A stretch of DNA of 64,000 nucleotides, taken from NCBI GenBank assembly GCA_018267955.1, contig JAFDXL010000010.1:310001-374000 (forward strand), written 5' to 3'. Each line of letters starts with the position of its first letter. Positions within the stretch are counted from its first letter, which is position 1. A model generated the notes under the pieces. It had not been told where the DNA came from. It made no database searches and saw only the letters and a program-made list of their open reading frames with translations. This stretch comes from Bacteroidota bacterium. Its GTDB lineage: Bacteria > Bacteroidota > Bacteroidia > Chitinophagales > Chitinophagaceae. Positions 25,858 through 32,592 of the stretch are shown here, in pieces. The position numbers were made by a program, and so were the translations under genes.

Positions 25858-26763
25858 ATGAATCTTCGTAGAAACATTAGCAATCTTATCCAAGCACTAG
25901 AGCTATTACCTGCCTTTAATAGCATTTATGACACTAGTATGGGATCGGACAAACCATACTTAGTAAAAGGAATAAAAAAATTAAAAGAAGCGGTTATTGA
26001 ACTCGAAGAAACAGGATACTTTCAAGGTGAAATCTCAGAATTACGCAGGTCATTTTTGTATCAAACTAATGAAGATTCTCTTCGTACTACAAGTAGTCTA
26101 ATATTGCCTATTGAAAGGCTGGTTAACGAATTAATAGTTGGGTTGCGCTACCTCGTTGGATATATAGCGCAACTTCCTAAACTTGTTGCAACAAACAACA
26201 TAGACATTAGGCTTCCTGAAACAAAAGACTTTGACCATCTCTCAAAGGTTGCGAATGAATTTAAAAAAGTGATTGACATCCCCGTTTCAGATTTGCCAGA
26301 TGGTGAGCCAATTGAAATAATTTCAGCAGAGCCAGGCTCAATTTGGTTGACTGTAGCTTTGCATACAGGAGCAGCGATAGGACTTGTTGGGGCAATTTGT
26401 AAAGCTGCTGTATACCTAAAGCAAAAGAATGCGGCAGCAAACACTTTTATAGAATACGCTAAAGGCCTACACAATCATAATGACTATCTTAAAGCTATAC
26501 AGGACGGACAAAAAAAACTAATTGATGAGTACGTAGCAACAACAACAGCAGAGATATCAAACGATTTCTACCAAGATCTAAATATTGAAAAACAAAATAG
26601 GCTAAAACTTGCTATTGAAACAATGGAAAATTTATATCAAAAAGGGGCGATAGTTTTACCAAGTGCAAATGACCTTGCACTGCAAAAGCAATTTCCAACT
26701 ATGTCAGAAATACAACTGTTAACGTCAGGTATGAATCAAATTGAAAATCCTGAAAAACAATAA
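25858..26763 (+). CDS. Unknown protein with one central hydrophobic segment (island gene 1)
   Basis: 301 residues. No signal peptide. The first 150 residues are helical and charged. A short ISAEPGSIWLTV motif at about 154-165 leads into a hydrophobic helix (about 162-187, VALHTGAAIGLVGAICKAAVYL), then a long charged helical C-terminal half. The DNA is visibly richer in A+T than the flanks. It is followed 2 bases later by a four-helix membrane protein, so the two are an operon. The layout (soluble helical domain, single membrane segment, membrane partner) is seen in some phage-defence and toxin modules, but no known motif supports that and I do not assign a function. Confidence 0.75.
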   Translation: MNLRRNISNLIQALELLPAFNSIYDTSMGSDKPYLVKGIKKLKEAVIELEETGYFQGEISELRRSFLYQTNEDSLRTTSSLILPIERLVNELIVGLRYLVGYIAQLPKLVATNNIDIRLPETKDFDHLSKVANEFKKVIDIPVSDLPDGEPIEIISAEPGSIWLTVALHTGAAIGLVGAICKAAVYLKQKNAAANTFIEYAKGLHNHNDYLKAIQDGQKKLIDEYVATTTAEISNDFYQDLNIEKQNRLKLAIETMENLYQKGAIVLPSANDLALQKQFPTMSEIQLLTSGMNQIENPEKQ

Positions 26764-26765
26764 TT

Positions 26766-27215
26766 ATGGAATCAGGTTTGTTAAAACTGTCAGTTAGTAA
26801 AATCACCCACATCCTAATAATAGTTATATCAATTGTAAGTTCTGGCGTATTGACAATTTTTTCTTTAAACAAATCATTCTTTGCATCACAGGATACATTA
26901 AAACTTGCATTGTTAGCTTGTGCTATTACAACACCGGTATGGGCTTTTAACTCATTACTAATTGCTATACTGAAAAATCGTTTATTCTATACATCAGAAA
27001 TTCATTTGATGTTTGCTGGTTTCTTCGGAGCAATTGCAACTTTGACAGTTTTCTATTTACCTGCTATTCTTGCAGCTTTACATTATATCCACTCTGTAAA
27101 AAATTTTGCATTAGCAACAGCTGTTTTTGAAATTTCGATAGTATTCTGGCTAGTCCTAACGAAAAAACTGGTGACGGTTGAAAGAAAAAGGATGCATGAT
27201 AACTTGCACAAATAG
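26766..27215 (+). CDS. Four-helix membrane protein of unknown function (island gene 2)
   Basis: 149 residues with four predicted transmembrane segments (about 12-33, 44-68, 77-100, 108-132) and a basic C-terminus (KKLVTVERKRMHDNLHK). It starts 2 bases after the preceding stop, so it is translated with the 301-residue protein. No family recognised. Confidence 0.75.
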   Translation: MESGLLKLSVSKITHILIIVISIVSSGVLTIFSLNKSFFASQDTLKLALLACAITTPVWAFNSLLIAILKNRLFYTSEIHLMFAGFFGAIATLTVFYLPAILAALHYIHSVKNFALATAVFEISIVFWLVLTKKLVTVERKRMHDNLHK

Positions 27216-27221
27216 TTCTCG

Positions 27222-27274
27222 CGTGGTGCCAACGCGGAACTTTGGAAAATAATTAAAGGTCCCGTTTTACTTTA
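27222..27274 (+). repeat. Degenerate copy of tRNA-Glu 3' end and terminator
   Basis: CGTGGTGCCAACGCGGAACTTT matches 17 of 22 bases of the tRNA-Glu 3' end plus terminator start (CGTGCTACCAAACGGGAAC...), and CCCGTTTTACTTTA further on matches the terminator end. It closes the A+T-rich insertion and looks like a decayed attachment-site duplicate. Confidence 0.6.
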
Positions 27275-27351
27275 GACATTTACACGCTCCCCTTTCTTTA
27301 ATTAACATTTCTTACCCTTTTAAAAGCGTACATTCAGGAAAATAATGATGA

Positions 27352-27573
27352 ATGAGTAATGCAAATGAAGTACATCGTAAAATCAAAGAGATAAGCAGCC
27401 GTGTGGCCAATCCACGCCCTGCCGTGGCTATACTGGGTGTGGCTAATGAACTAATGATAAACAGGGAACAACTGATGCCGTTTTTGAAAGAACTCCAAAG
27501 CCTGCGCCTGATAAAACTGGAAGGGACAGAAGCGTTACGATTAACGCTACTAGGCGGCGCGGTAAAGAGATAA
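27352..27573 (+). CDS. Small helical, winged-helix-like protein, unknown
   Basis: 73 residues. Predicted helices (NEVHRKIKEISSRV, PAVAILGVANELM, REQLMPFLKELQSLRLIKLEG) with a final beta-like stretch (ALRLTLLGG) resemble a small winged-helix fold. No signal peptide. Single-gene unit with a terminator. Function unknown. Confidence 0.6.
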   Translation: MSNANEVHRKIKEISSRVANPRPAVAILGVANELMINREQLMPFLKELQSLRLIKLEGTEALRLTLLGGAVKR

Positions 27574-27599
27574 CGTTTACAATATTTATATAAAAAGAT

Positions 27600-27620
27600 A
27601 AAGGCCGCAATGCGGCCTTT
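27600..27620. terminator. Intrinsic terminator between convergent genes
   Basis: A perfect 9-pair stem (AAAGGCCGC with GCGGCCTTT) around AAT, followed by CTTTAT. Confidence 0.8.
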
Positions 27621-27670
27621 CTTTATAGGGGTATATTATCTCTTAAGAGCAAATCACCCGCTACAATCAC

Positions 27671-27964
27671 TTAATATCTGTTGTTAAAGCTTCTTCTCGG
27701 AGCATCGCGCCTGTCACGGTCGGCACGGGGGCGTGCTTCATTTACCGTCATCGCTGTCTGAAACATGAGTGTGTTGTTCAGTTTTTCGATAGCCTGCGCT
27801 GCTTGTGCGTCATCGCTCATTTCTACAAATGCAAAGCCACGTGAGCGGCCTGAATAATTATCCATAATGATCTTGGCAGATGTAACATTGCCAAATTGAG
27901 AAAATGCTTTTTGCAGATCTTCTTCTGTAGCCTGGTAGCTCAGGTTGCCAACAAAAATGTTCAT
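27671..27964 (-). CDS. RRM RNA-binding protein (short tail)
   Basis: 97 residues from the ATG at 27962-27964, since MNIFVGNLSYQATEEDL is the conserved RRM start; 41 extra in-frame residues upstream are low-complexity hydrophobic and rejected. RNP2 is IFVGNL (3-8) and RNP1 is RGFAFVEM (42-49). A 17-residue Arg/Asp-rich tail (RADRDRRDAPRRSFNNRY) ends it. Probable RNA chaperone; divergent from two cold-shock genes, which suggests shared cold or stress response. The 346-base gap in front holds pyrimidine-rich leader DNA. Confidence 0.9.
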   Translation of the reverse strand: MNIFVGNLSYQATEEDLQKAFSQFGNVTSAKIIMDNYSGRSRGFAFVEMSDDAQAAQAIEKLNNTLMFQTAMTVNEARPRADRDRRDAPRRSFNNRY

Positions 27965-28191
27965 AATAAAAAAAATAAAAAAGATGAAAAATATATGGCA
28001 ATCGTGACGCGAAGACTGAAGAAGAGAATGTACGGAATACAGAAACAGTATCAGAAATAGCAAAAGCAAAGAGCCATTGTCTTGCAATGAAGGTAGTCTT
28101 ATAAACCCATTATATCAAAATAATAAAAGGTATTTGGGAATGTTTTATCATTTTTTTTAACATGAAAAGAAAATTATTCAGTAAATAATCA

Positions 28192-28199
28192 TATCTTTG
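28192..28199 (+). promoter_or_regulatory. Probable -7 box for the cold-shock genes
   Basis: TATCTTTG matches the Bacteroidota -7 box; the expected TTG at the -33 spacing is not clear. It lies in the 346-base gap 27965-28310 and implies a leader of about 110 bases before the 28311 start, as is common for cold-shock mRNAs. The rest of the gap shows no coding frame. Confidence 0.5.
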
Positions 28200-28310
28200 C
28201 ATCTGATAGGCGCCTGCCTTTGCCTCTTCTGAGTACAGTACGGATTATTTCCTTTCACATTCAGTCTTCGCTTTTCCAGTTGCCATTTTTAATTAAAACC
28301 ATAGTATAGC

Positions 28311-28748
28311 ATGAGTGAAACTTTTTCGAAAAAAGAAAAAGCAAAGAAAAAAGCAAAGAGCAAACAAGACAAGGCCGAGAAAATGAAGGAGCGTAAAGCC
28401 AACAACAATAAAGGCAAAAGCCTGGAAGATATGATGGCCTACGTAGATGAGTACGGTAACTTAACAGACACACCGCCTGTTCCTACAAGAGAAAGAAAGG
28501 AAATAGCACTGGAAGACATTCAGCTTGGAGCAGCGCCAATTGTACAGGAAGACCCGGAAAGAAAAGGAGTGGTATCTTTCTTTAACGAAGACAAAGGTTA
28601 CGGCTTCATCATTGATGACAAAACCAAAGAAAACATCTTCTTTCACTTCAAACAACTAACACAACCTGTAAAAGAAAAAGACAGGGTGAGCTTTGAAAGA
28701 GAGAAAACAGAACGCGGATACAGCGCCATACAGATCAAAAAAATTTAA
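28311..28748 (+). CDS. Cold-shock-domain protein with charged N-terminal extension
   Basis: 145 residues. The first 40 residues are very Lys/Glu-rich (SKKEKAKKKAKSKQDKAEKM), helical and basic. Residues about 84-145 form a cold-shock domain: KGVVSFFNEDKGYGFIIDD with RNP1 GYGFI, and RNP2 NIFFHF. It is a single-stranded nucleic-acid binder, plausibly an RNA chaperone. Fusion of a basic helix to CSD is seen in Bacteroidota. Co-transcribed with the small CspA-like gene 30 bases downstream. Confidence 0.9.
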   Translation: MSETFSKKEKAKKKAKSKQDKAEKMKERKANNNKGKSLEDMMAYVDEYGNLTDTPPVPTRERKEIALEDIQLGAAPIVQEDPERKGVVSFFNEDKGYGFIIDDKTKENIFFHFKQLTQPVKEKDRVSFEREKTERGYSAIQIKKI

Positions 28749-28778
28749 TCAAATATTTTTATTTTAAAATCAAATACA

Positions 28779-28973
28779 ATGCAAGAAGGAACAGTTAAAT
28801 TCTTCAACAACACTAAAGGATTCGGATTCATTACCCCAGCTAATGGCGGTGAAGACATATTTGTACACGTATCTGGCCTTTACGACGAAATCCGCGAAAA
28901 TGACAAAGTTACTTTCGAGGTACAAAACGGTAAAAAAGGACTGAACGCTGTTAATGTGCGTGTAGCTCACTAA
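28779..28973 (+). CDS. CspA-like cold-shock protein
   Basis: 64 residues, one cold-shock domain. RNP1 is KGFGFI and RNP2 is DIFVHV. It binds single-stranded RNA or DNA and melts secondary structure. 30 bases after the previous CSD gene, so likely one operon, ending at the terminator at 29002. Confidence 0.95.
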   Translation: MQEGTVKFFNNTKGFGFITPANGGEDIFVHVSGLYDEIRENDKVTFEVQNGKKGLNAVNVRVAH

Positions 28974-29001
28974 TTAGCAACGGTTATTATACCTGACTTA
29001 A

Positions 29002-29034
29002 AAAAACGGAGTTTCTTAGCGAAACTCCGTTTTT
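29002..29034 (+). terminator. Strong intrinsic terminator of the cold-shock operon
   Basis: A 14-pair perfect stem (AAAAACGGAGTTTC and complement) with a TTAGC loop and a T run, 28 bases past the stop. Confidence 0.9.
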
Positions 29035-29101
29035 CTTTTTGGGGGAAGGCAATGGAGTTGCCATTCCGCAGTATTTTTGGGCTACTAAACCATGAGCAGC
29101 T

Positions 29102-29497
29102 ATGAGCAATAATACCTCAGATACAATAGACACCTTCTTCAACTCCCTGCCAGAGCCCAATAAAGGAATATGTACTGCCCTGCGCAAAGTGATACTTGCC
29201 AATATGCCCGGCACCATAGAGATCATAGCACATGGCGTGCCTGGCTATACCATCACCGGCAAATCGTCTGACAGGATCGTGTACATTGCCCCGCAAAACG
29301 GATGGGTAAACCTGGGTTTCTTCTTTGGCGCTGATATTCCCGACCCGGAAGGCCTGGTAACGGGCGAAGGAAAGAGGATGCGGCATATAAAGATCACCGA
29401 TAAAAAACAAGCAGCCAGCCCCGCCATAAAAGAAATAATCAAACATGCCTGGGCTAAGGCGCCAGGCGATATAGCCTCGCTGAAGGCGAAGAAGTAA
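29102..29497 (+). CDS. DUF1801-domain protein
   Basis: 131 residues, no signal peptide. The NGWVNLGFFFGADIPDPEGLVTGEGKRMRHIKI block and the KGICTALRKVILANMPG opening match the DUF1801 (YdhG/YdeI-type) family of small proteins; no enzyme activity is established for them. It ends in KAKK. It follows a 68-base gap after the cold-shock terminator, so is a separate unit. Downstream, 29498-29912 (415 bases) has no coding gene but carries a promoter-terminator pair (small-RNA candidate) and a duplicated motif. Confidence 0.8.
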   Translation: MSNNTSDTIDTFFNSLPEPNKGICTALRKVILANMPGTIEIIAHGVPGYTITGKSSDRIVYIAPQNGWVNLGFFFGADIPDPEGLVTGEGKRMRHIKITDKKQAASPAIKEIIKHAWAKAPGDIASLKAKK

Positions 29498-29565
29498 GAG
29501 CTTGCAATCGCCTGCCTAAATACAGGGAATAGACATTAAAAACTGCTTAAATATCTGGCGTACTA

Positions 29566-29595
29566 TTGTGCAGGGCATATAGCTACTTACATTTG
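29566..29595 (+). promoter_or_regulatory. Consensus promoter in a non-coding gap
   Basis: TTG (29566-29568), 19-base spacer, TACATTTG (29588-29595): a full match to TTG-N19-TAnnTTTG. No open reading frame with an ATG starts between it and the terminator at 29693. Confidence 0.65.
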
Positions 29596-29600
29596 TTTTG

Positions 29601-29727
29601 TCTCTGGTAAGACAAAAACATATTCAGCATCCTGATAAGGTAGTATCTACCCTCAAGCATATTAAAAACTCGTTTCTCTCGACAAACACAAAAAAACGCG
29701 CCTCAATACTGGGCGCGTTTTACATTA
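29601..29727 (+). ncRNA. Candidate small non-coding RNA
   Basis: Transcription from the consensus promoter at 29566 would begin near 29601 and end at the hairpin 29693-29721 (AAAACGCGCC with GGCGCGTTTT). The stretch has no ATG, and it contains two local hairpins (TTTTGTCT/AGACAAAA near 29598-29622 and GGTAG/CTACC near 29638-29651). Size about 125 bases. No match to a known RNA family is recognised. Confidence 0.4.
29693..29721 (+). terminator. Intrinsic terminator
   Basis: A 10-pair perfect stem (AAAACGCGCC with GGCGCGTTTT) and a 9-base loop; the final T run is short (TTTTAC). Confidence 0.7.
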
Positions 29728-29787
29728 CATTATCAAACATGGTAATAATTGGCAAATGCTGGTAATCATTTCTTTAGGTTTTGATTT

Positions 29788-29827
29788 GTTAATAACTGGT
29801 TAACCGGATGCAAAACCAGTGTTAAGC
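29788..29827 (+). promoter_or_regulatory. Duplicated upstream element, copy A
   Basis: A 40-base block 85 bases upstream of the pilin-like gene 29913 agrees at 32 of 40 positions with 30608-30647, upstream of the paralogue. It starts GTTAATAACTGGTTAAC and ends GTTAAGC, with an inner TGCAAAAC. The first 17 bases also resemble 45071-45087 in the usher-like locus (14 of 17). Probably a shared regulator site or part of the duplicated unit. Confidence 0.5.
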
Positions 29828-29912
29828 GGCGGTAAATATTCGTTAACAACTGCTGCTTTGAGCAATATTTGCATCACAAACCAACATTAACTGCACTCAA
29901 AACAATTACTAC

Positions 29913-30542
29913 ATGAAAAAACTTATCATCCTTTCTGCTTTTATCAGTTCTGCCTTTGTTGCATCTGCAGACAATCACTGGCATGGCCACGGCCACGGTG
30001 GTGGTAATAGTGGCGGCGGTACCGGTACGGGTGGAACTACAAGCGGCGCCAGCGAAAGCGGATCTGCTGCGCAAACAACTAACCTAAACCTATCTGACGC
30101 TATTGAGATCACATTTACAGGAAGCGGCAATGCAACCGGTAATGATGTAAACATGGCATTTAATACCGTTAACGATTACGCAAATGGTGTAACATCCGGC
30201 GAGCAGGAAATGGTGGTACGTTCTAACAAGAATTTTGCCGTTTCTGTAAAGGCTAACTCCAGCCAGTTTAGCTATACAGGCACTGCTACCCCTACGCCCA
30301 ACATGCCGGTTTCTTCTGTATTGAATATAAAAGTAACGGCTAACAGCACAGGCGGTACTGTATCTAATCCGTTCTCTACCACCGATTATACCAATATTAC
30401 ACCGGCCAGCCGCACTATGATATCTAATGGCAGCAGGGGCGGAAATCAAACTTTCTCTATCAAGTACATGGCAGACCCTGGTTTTAACTATCCGGCAGGT
30501 ACTTATTCTGCAGATGTAGTTTATACAGCAACACAGATATAA
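29913..30542 (+). CDS. Secreted pilin-like beta-sandwich protein with His/Gly-rich N-terminus
   Basis: 209 residues. Signal peptide (1-19, ending ASA), then a His/Gly-rich stretch (DNHWHGHGHGGGNSGGG) that its paralogue lacks. The rest (about 55-209) is a single beta domain: LNLSDAIEITF, VNDYANGVTSG, EMVVRSNKNFAVSVKANSS, and a last strand AGTYSADVVYTATQI. That end resembles the last strand of spore-coat-U/DUF4402-type fimbrial subunits. The 45540 and 46025 proteins share the same pattern. Export is clear; assembly into a fibre is inferred from the chaperone- and usher-like genes at 41-48 kb. Confidence 0.75.
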   Translation: MKKLIILSAFISSAFVASADNHWHGHGHGGGNSGGGTGTGGTTSGASESGSAAQTTNLNLSDAIEITFTGSGNATGNDVNMAFNTVNDYANGVTSGEQEMVVRSNKNFAVSVKANSSQFSYTGTATPTPNMPVSSVLNIKVTANSTGGTVSNPFSTTDYTNITPASRTMISNGSRGGNQTFSIKYMADPGFNYPAGTYSADVVYTATQI

Positions 30543-30564
30543 TTCAGACACTATAACAACGTAT

Positions 30565-30596
30565 AATAAGAGCACCGCTTGCGCGGTGCTCTTATT
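30565..30596 (+). terminator. Strong intrinsic terminator between the two pilin-like genes
   Basis: A perfect 14-pair stem (AATAAGAGCACCGC and complement) around TTGC with a TTATTATTT tail, so the two paralogues are separate transcripts. Confidence 0.88.
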
Positions 30597-30607
30597 ATTT
30601 AGCACTT

Positions 30608-30647
30608 ATTAATAGCTGGTTAAGCGGTTGCAAAACGGAGGTTAAGC
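30608..30647 (+). promoter_or_regulatory. Duplicated upstream element, copy B
   Basis: Matches copy A (29788-29827) at 32 of 40 bases. It lies 81 bases before the 30728 start; a TTAACAA and an ATATTTGCA (-7-like) also recur at similar distances before both starts. Confidence 0.5.
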
Positions 30648-30727
30648 ATATCCACTTTTTTCATTAACAATGTTTACATGTGCATATTTGCAACAACAAA
30701 CCAAAACAATTACACAAAACAACAAAC

Positions 30728-31276
30728 ATGAAAAAACTGATTGTACTCACAGCCCTTATAGCAGCAACCTGCCAGGCAAATGCGCAGGTATCTTCATCCG
30801 CTTCGCAAACCACCCGCCTGAATCTTTCTGATGCTATTGAGATCACATTTACAGGAACCGGAAATGCTACCGGTAGCGATGTAAACATGAACTTCAGCAC
30901 TGTAAATGATTATGCAAATGGTGTAACATCGGGCGACCAGGAAATGGTAGTACGTTCCAATAAAAACTTCTCGGTTTCTGTAAAGGCAAACTCCAGCCAG
31001 TTTACTTATACAGGTTCTGCCTCCCCGGCGCCTCACATGTCTGTAGCTTCTGTGCTCAATATCAAAGTATCAGCAAATGGTACCGGTGGCTCCGTGCGTA
31101 ATCCATTCTCCACAACTTCATTTACCAATGTAAACCCCGGAGACCGTACGATAATATCTAATGGCACCAGGGGCGGCAACCAAACATTCTCTATCAAATA
31201 TATGGCCGACCCGGGCTTCGACTTCCCGGCCGGTACTTATACTACAGATGTAGTTTTTACTGCTACGCAAATGTAG
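30728..31276 (+). CDS. Secreted pilin-like protein, tandem paralogue
   Basis: 182 residues from the ATG at 30728, which begins the signal peptide MKKLIVLTALIAATCQANAQ; 16 upstream in-frame residues are rejected. The domain is closely similar to the 29913 protein over its whole length (LNLSDAIEITFTGTGNATG, GDQEMVVRSNKNFSVSVKA, AGTYTTDVVFTATQM), but there is no His/Gly-rich insert. Predicted to be secreted to the periplasm or surface; no cysteine in the mature domain. Own terminator. Confidence 0.78.
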   Translation: MKKLIVLTALIAATCQANAQVSSSASQTTRLNLSDAIEITFTGTGNATGSDVNMNFSTVNDYANGVTSGDQEMVVRSNKNFSVSVKANSSQFTYTGSASPAPHMSVASVLNIKVSANGTGGSVRNPFSTTSFTNVNPGDRTIISNGTRGGNQTFSIKYMADPGFDFPAGTYTTDVVFTATQM

Positions 31277-31300
31277 TTTGTTGTACTTATTTCGAATTTT

Positions 31301-31322
31301 AAAGCGCCATGAATGGCGCTTT
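31301..31322 (+). terminator. Intrinsic terminator
   Basis: A 9-10 pair stem (AAAGCGCCA with TGGCGCTTT) with a TGAA loop and a short T run, 24 bases past the stop. Confidence 0.75.
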
Positions 31323-31400
31323 TGTGCTTTTAATAAAGGGTACTGTATACACAAAAATGTTTATCCGATTAATGTAGTATATTGCGCCCCCGTAGCAATT

Positions 31401-31475
31401 GGCCTCGTAGTACAATGGATAGTATAAGAGTTTCCGAAGCTCCAGATTCAGGTTCGATTCCTGACGAGGCTACCA
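31401..31475 (+). tRNA. tRNA-Arg (anticodon CCG)
   Basis: A 75-base cloverleaf with encoded CCA. Acceptor GGCCTCG/CGAGGCT, D arm GTAC/GTAT, anticodon loop TTCCGAA (CCG) and T arm TCAGG-TTCGATT-CCTGA. The outermost anticodon-stem pair (27-43) is an A-C mismatch, which is unusual. It serves CGG codons. A hairpin terminator follows at 31484. Confidence 0.88.
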
Positions 31476-31483
31476 GTAATTTG

Positions 31484-31506
31484 AAACCCGCACTTTGAGC
31501 GGGTTT
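31484..31506 (+). terminator. Terminator of tRNA-Arg
   Basis: An 8-pair stem (AAACCCGC with GCGGGTTT), 7-base loop and a TTTTAT tail. Confidence 0.75.
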
Positions 31507-31542
31507 TATACTATAAAGGGAGTTTCATCCTTATTGAGCTCA

Positions 31543-32505
31543 TCATGTCTTGCTATATTGCTTTGGCTTCATACCTATATGTTCCTTAAAAACTCTTGAA
31601 AAATGCCCCAGGTTAGTAAAACCTAATTCGTACCCCACTTCCGAAACAGATAATTTTTCTTCCTTCAGCAAACGGGCAGCCTCTTTCATTCTGAACTCCT
31701 GGTAATAATTGAAAATGCTGTTACCAAATATCTGTCTGAATATACGTTTCAGTTTTGTCGGGCTCATATGGGCATATGCTGCCAGTTCATCAATAACCGG
31801 CGGATCGGATAAATGAGCGAGGATGCGCTCCTTCACCTCGTATATTGCCTGTATATCCTTATTATTGAGCGCATAAAGATGTTTTTCGTCTCGTTTCTCT
31901 AATTCCATCAATAGGCGACAAATCAATTCTTCTGCTTTTATTCTGAAAAAGAACAACTCAAAATTGTCATTAACCTGATCCGTTAGTATTTCATCTACAA
32001 TTTTTTGCAGCGAAGGATAAACGATCTGCTCAAACAGTAAAGGATGGGAAGCATTGAGCAGGCCTTGTAATACCATGGATGTCTCAGATATCCGAAACAA
32101 CCCGCGCAGATAATCTGCATCTACTTCTATGTTGATAACAGAAGTATTTGAATGAATAGAAATGATATCATCCGTATTGATGCGACTGGTAGCAATTAGT
32201 ACAGAGGGTGTCTGTATTGGTTGCTTGTCGTTAAACAATGTTCCGGATTCGGGGAATATGTTTTGAAACTTAAAAAATATCGTCTTCCTTGATGTATCGA
32301 CCTCCGTATTTTCAATTGTCAGATCGTGATACAATTCGTAATTGCAAATGAGCATCCGCATTTGCTCATTAAATACGAATCCGGAACAATAGCCATTACC
32401 AAATTTCTCCGGGATTTCTAATTTTCTATTCTTCAGCTTAGTATGCAAGGAGCGGGCAAGCTCCAATAGCACTTTAGGAATGGTTTGTTGTTTGTTTGTA
32501 CTCAT
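31543..32505 (-). CDS. AraC-family transcriptional regulator
   Basis: 320 residues. The N-terminal 200 residues are a variable sensing region. The C-terminal AraC DNA-binding domain (about 215-320) has two helix-turn-helix motifs: AAYAHMSPTKLKRIFRQIFG and the conserved LSVSEVGYELGFTNLGHFSRVF, ending MKPKQYSKT. Activator or repressor of nearby genes by DNA binding; the divergent MFS and DoxX genes 87 bases away are the obvious candidates. The effector is unknown. Confidence 0.9.
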   Translation of the reverse strand: MSTNKQQTIPKVLLELARSLHTKLKNRKLEIPEKFGNGYCSGFVFNEQMRMLICNYELYHDLTIENTEVDTSRKTIFFKFQNIFPESGTLFNDKQPIQTPSVLIATSRINTDDIISIHSNTSVINIEVDADYLRGLFRISETSMVLQGLLNASHPLLFEQIVYPSLQKIVDEILTDQVNDNFELFFFRIKAEELICRLLMELEKRDEKHLYALNNKDIQAIYEVKERILAHLSDPPVIDELAAYAHMSPTKLKRIFRQIFGNSIFNYYQEFRMKEAARLLKEEKLSVSEVGYELGFTNLGHFSRVFKEHIGMKPKQYSKT

Positions 32506-32592
32506 AAAAGTCTGATACGACTATTTTAATGCCTAATGTAGGTATTATAACCATAATAGATCACACAATTTTGCATAAAAGTTAGTTGGACG

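Noticed and set aside
25858-27215. Assignment of the island gene pair to a named phage-defence system
   Set aside because: No nuclease, TIR, ATPase, cyclase or other defence motif could be seen; kept as unknown.
27965-28087. 41-residue hydrophobic extension of the RRM protein
   Set aside because: It is low-complexity (FFIFFIFF) and precedes the conserved RRM start.
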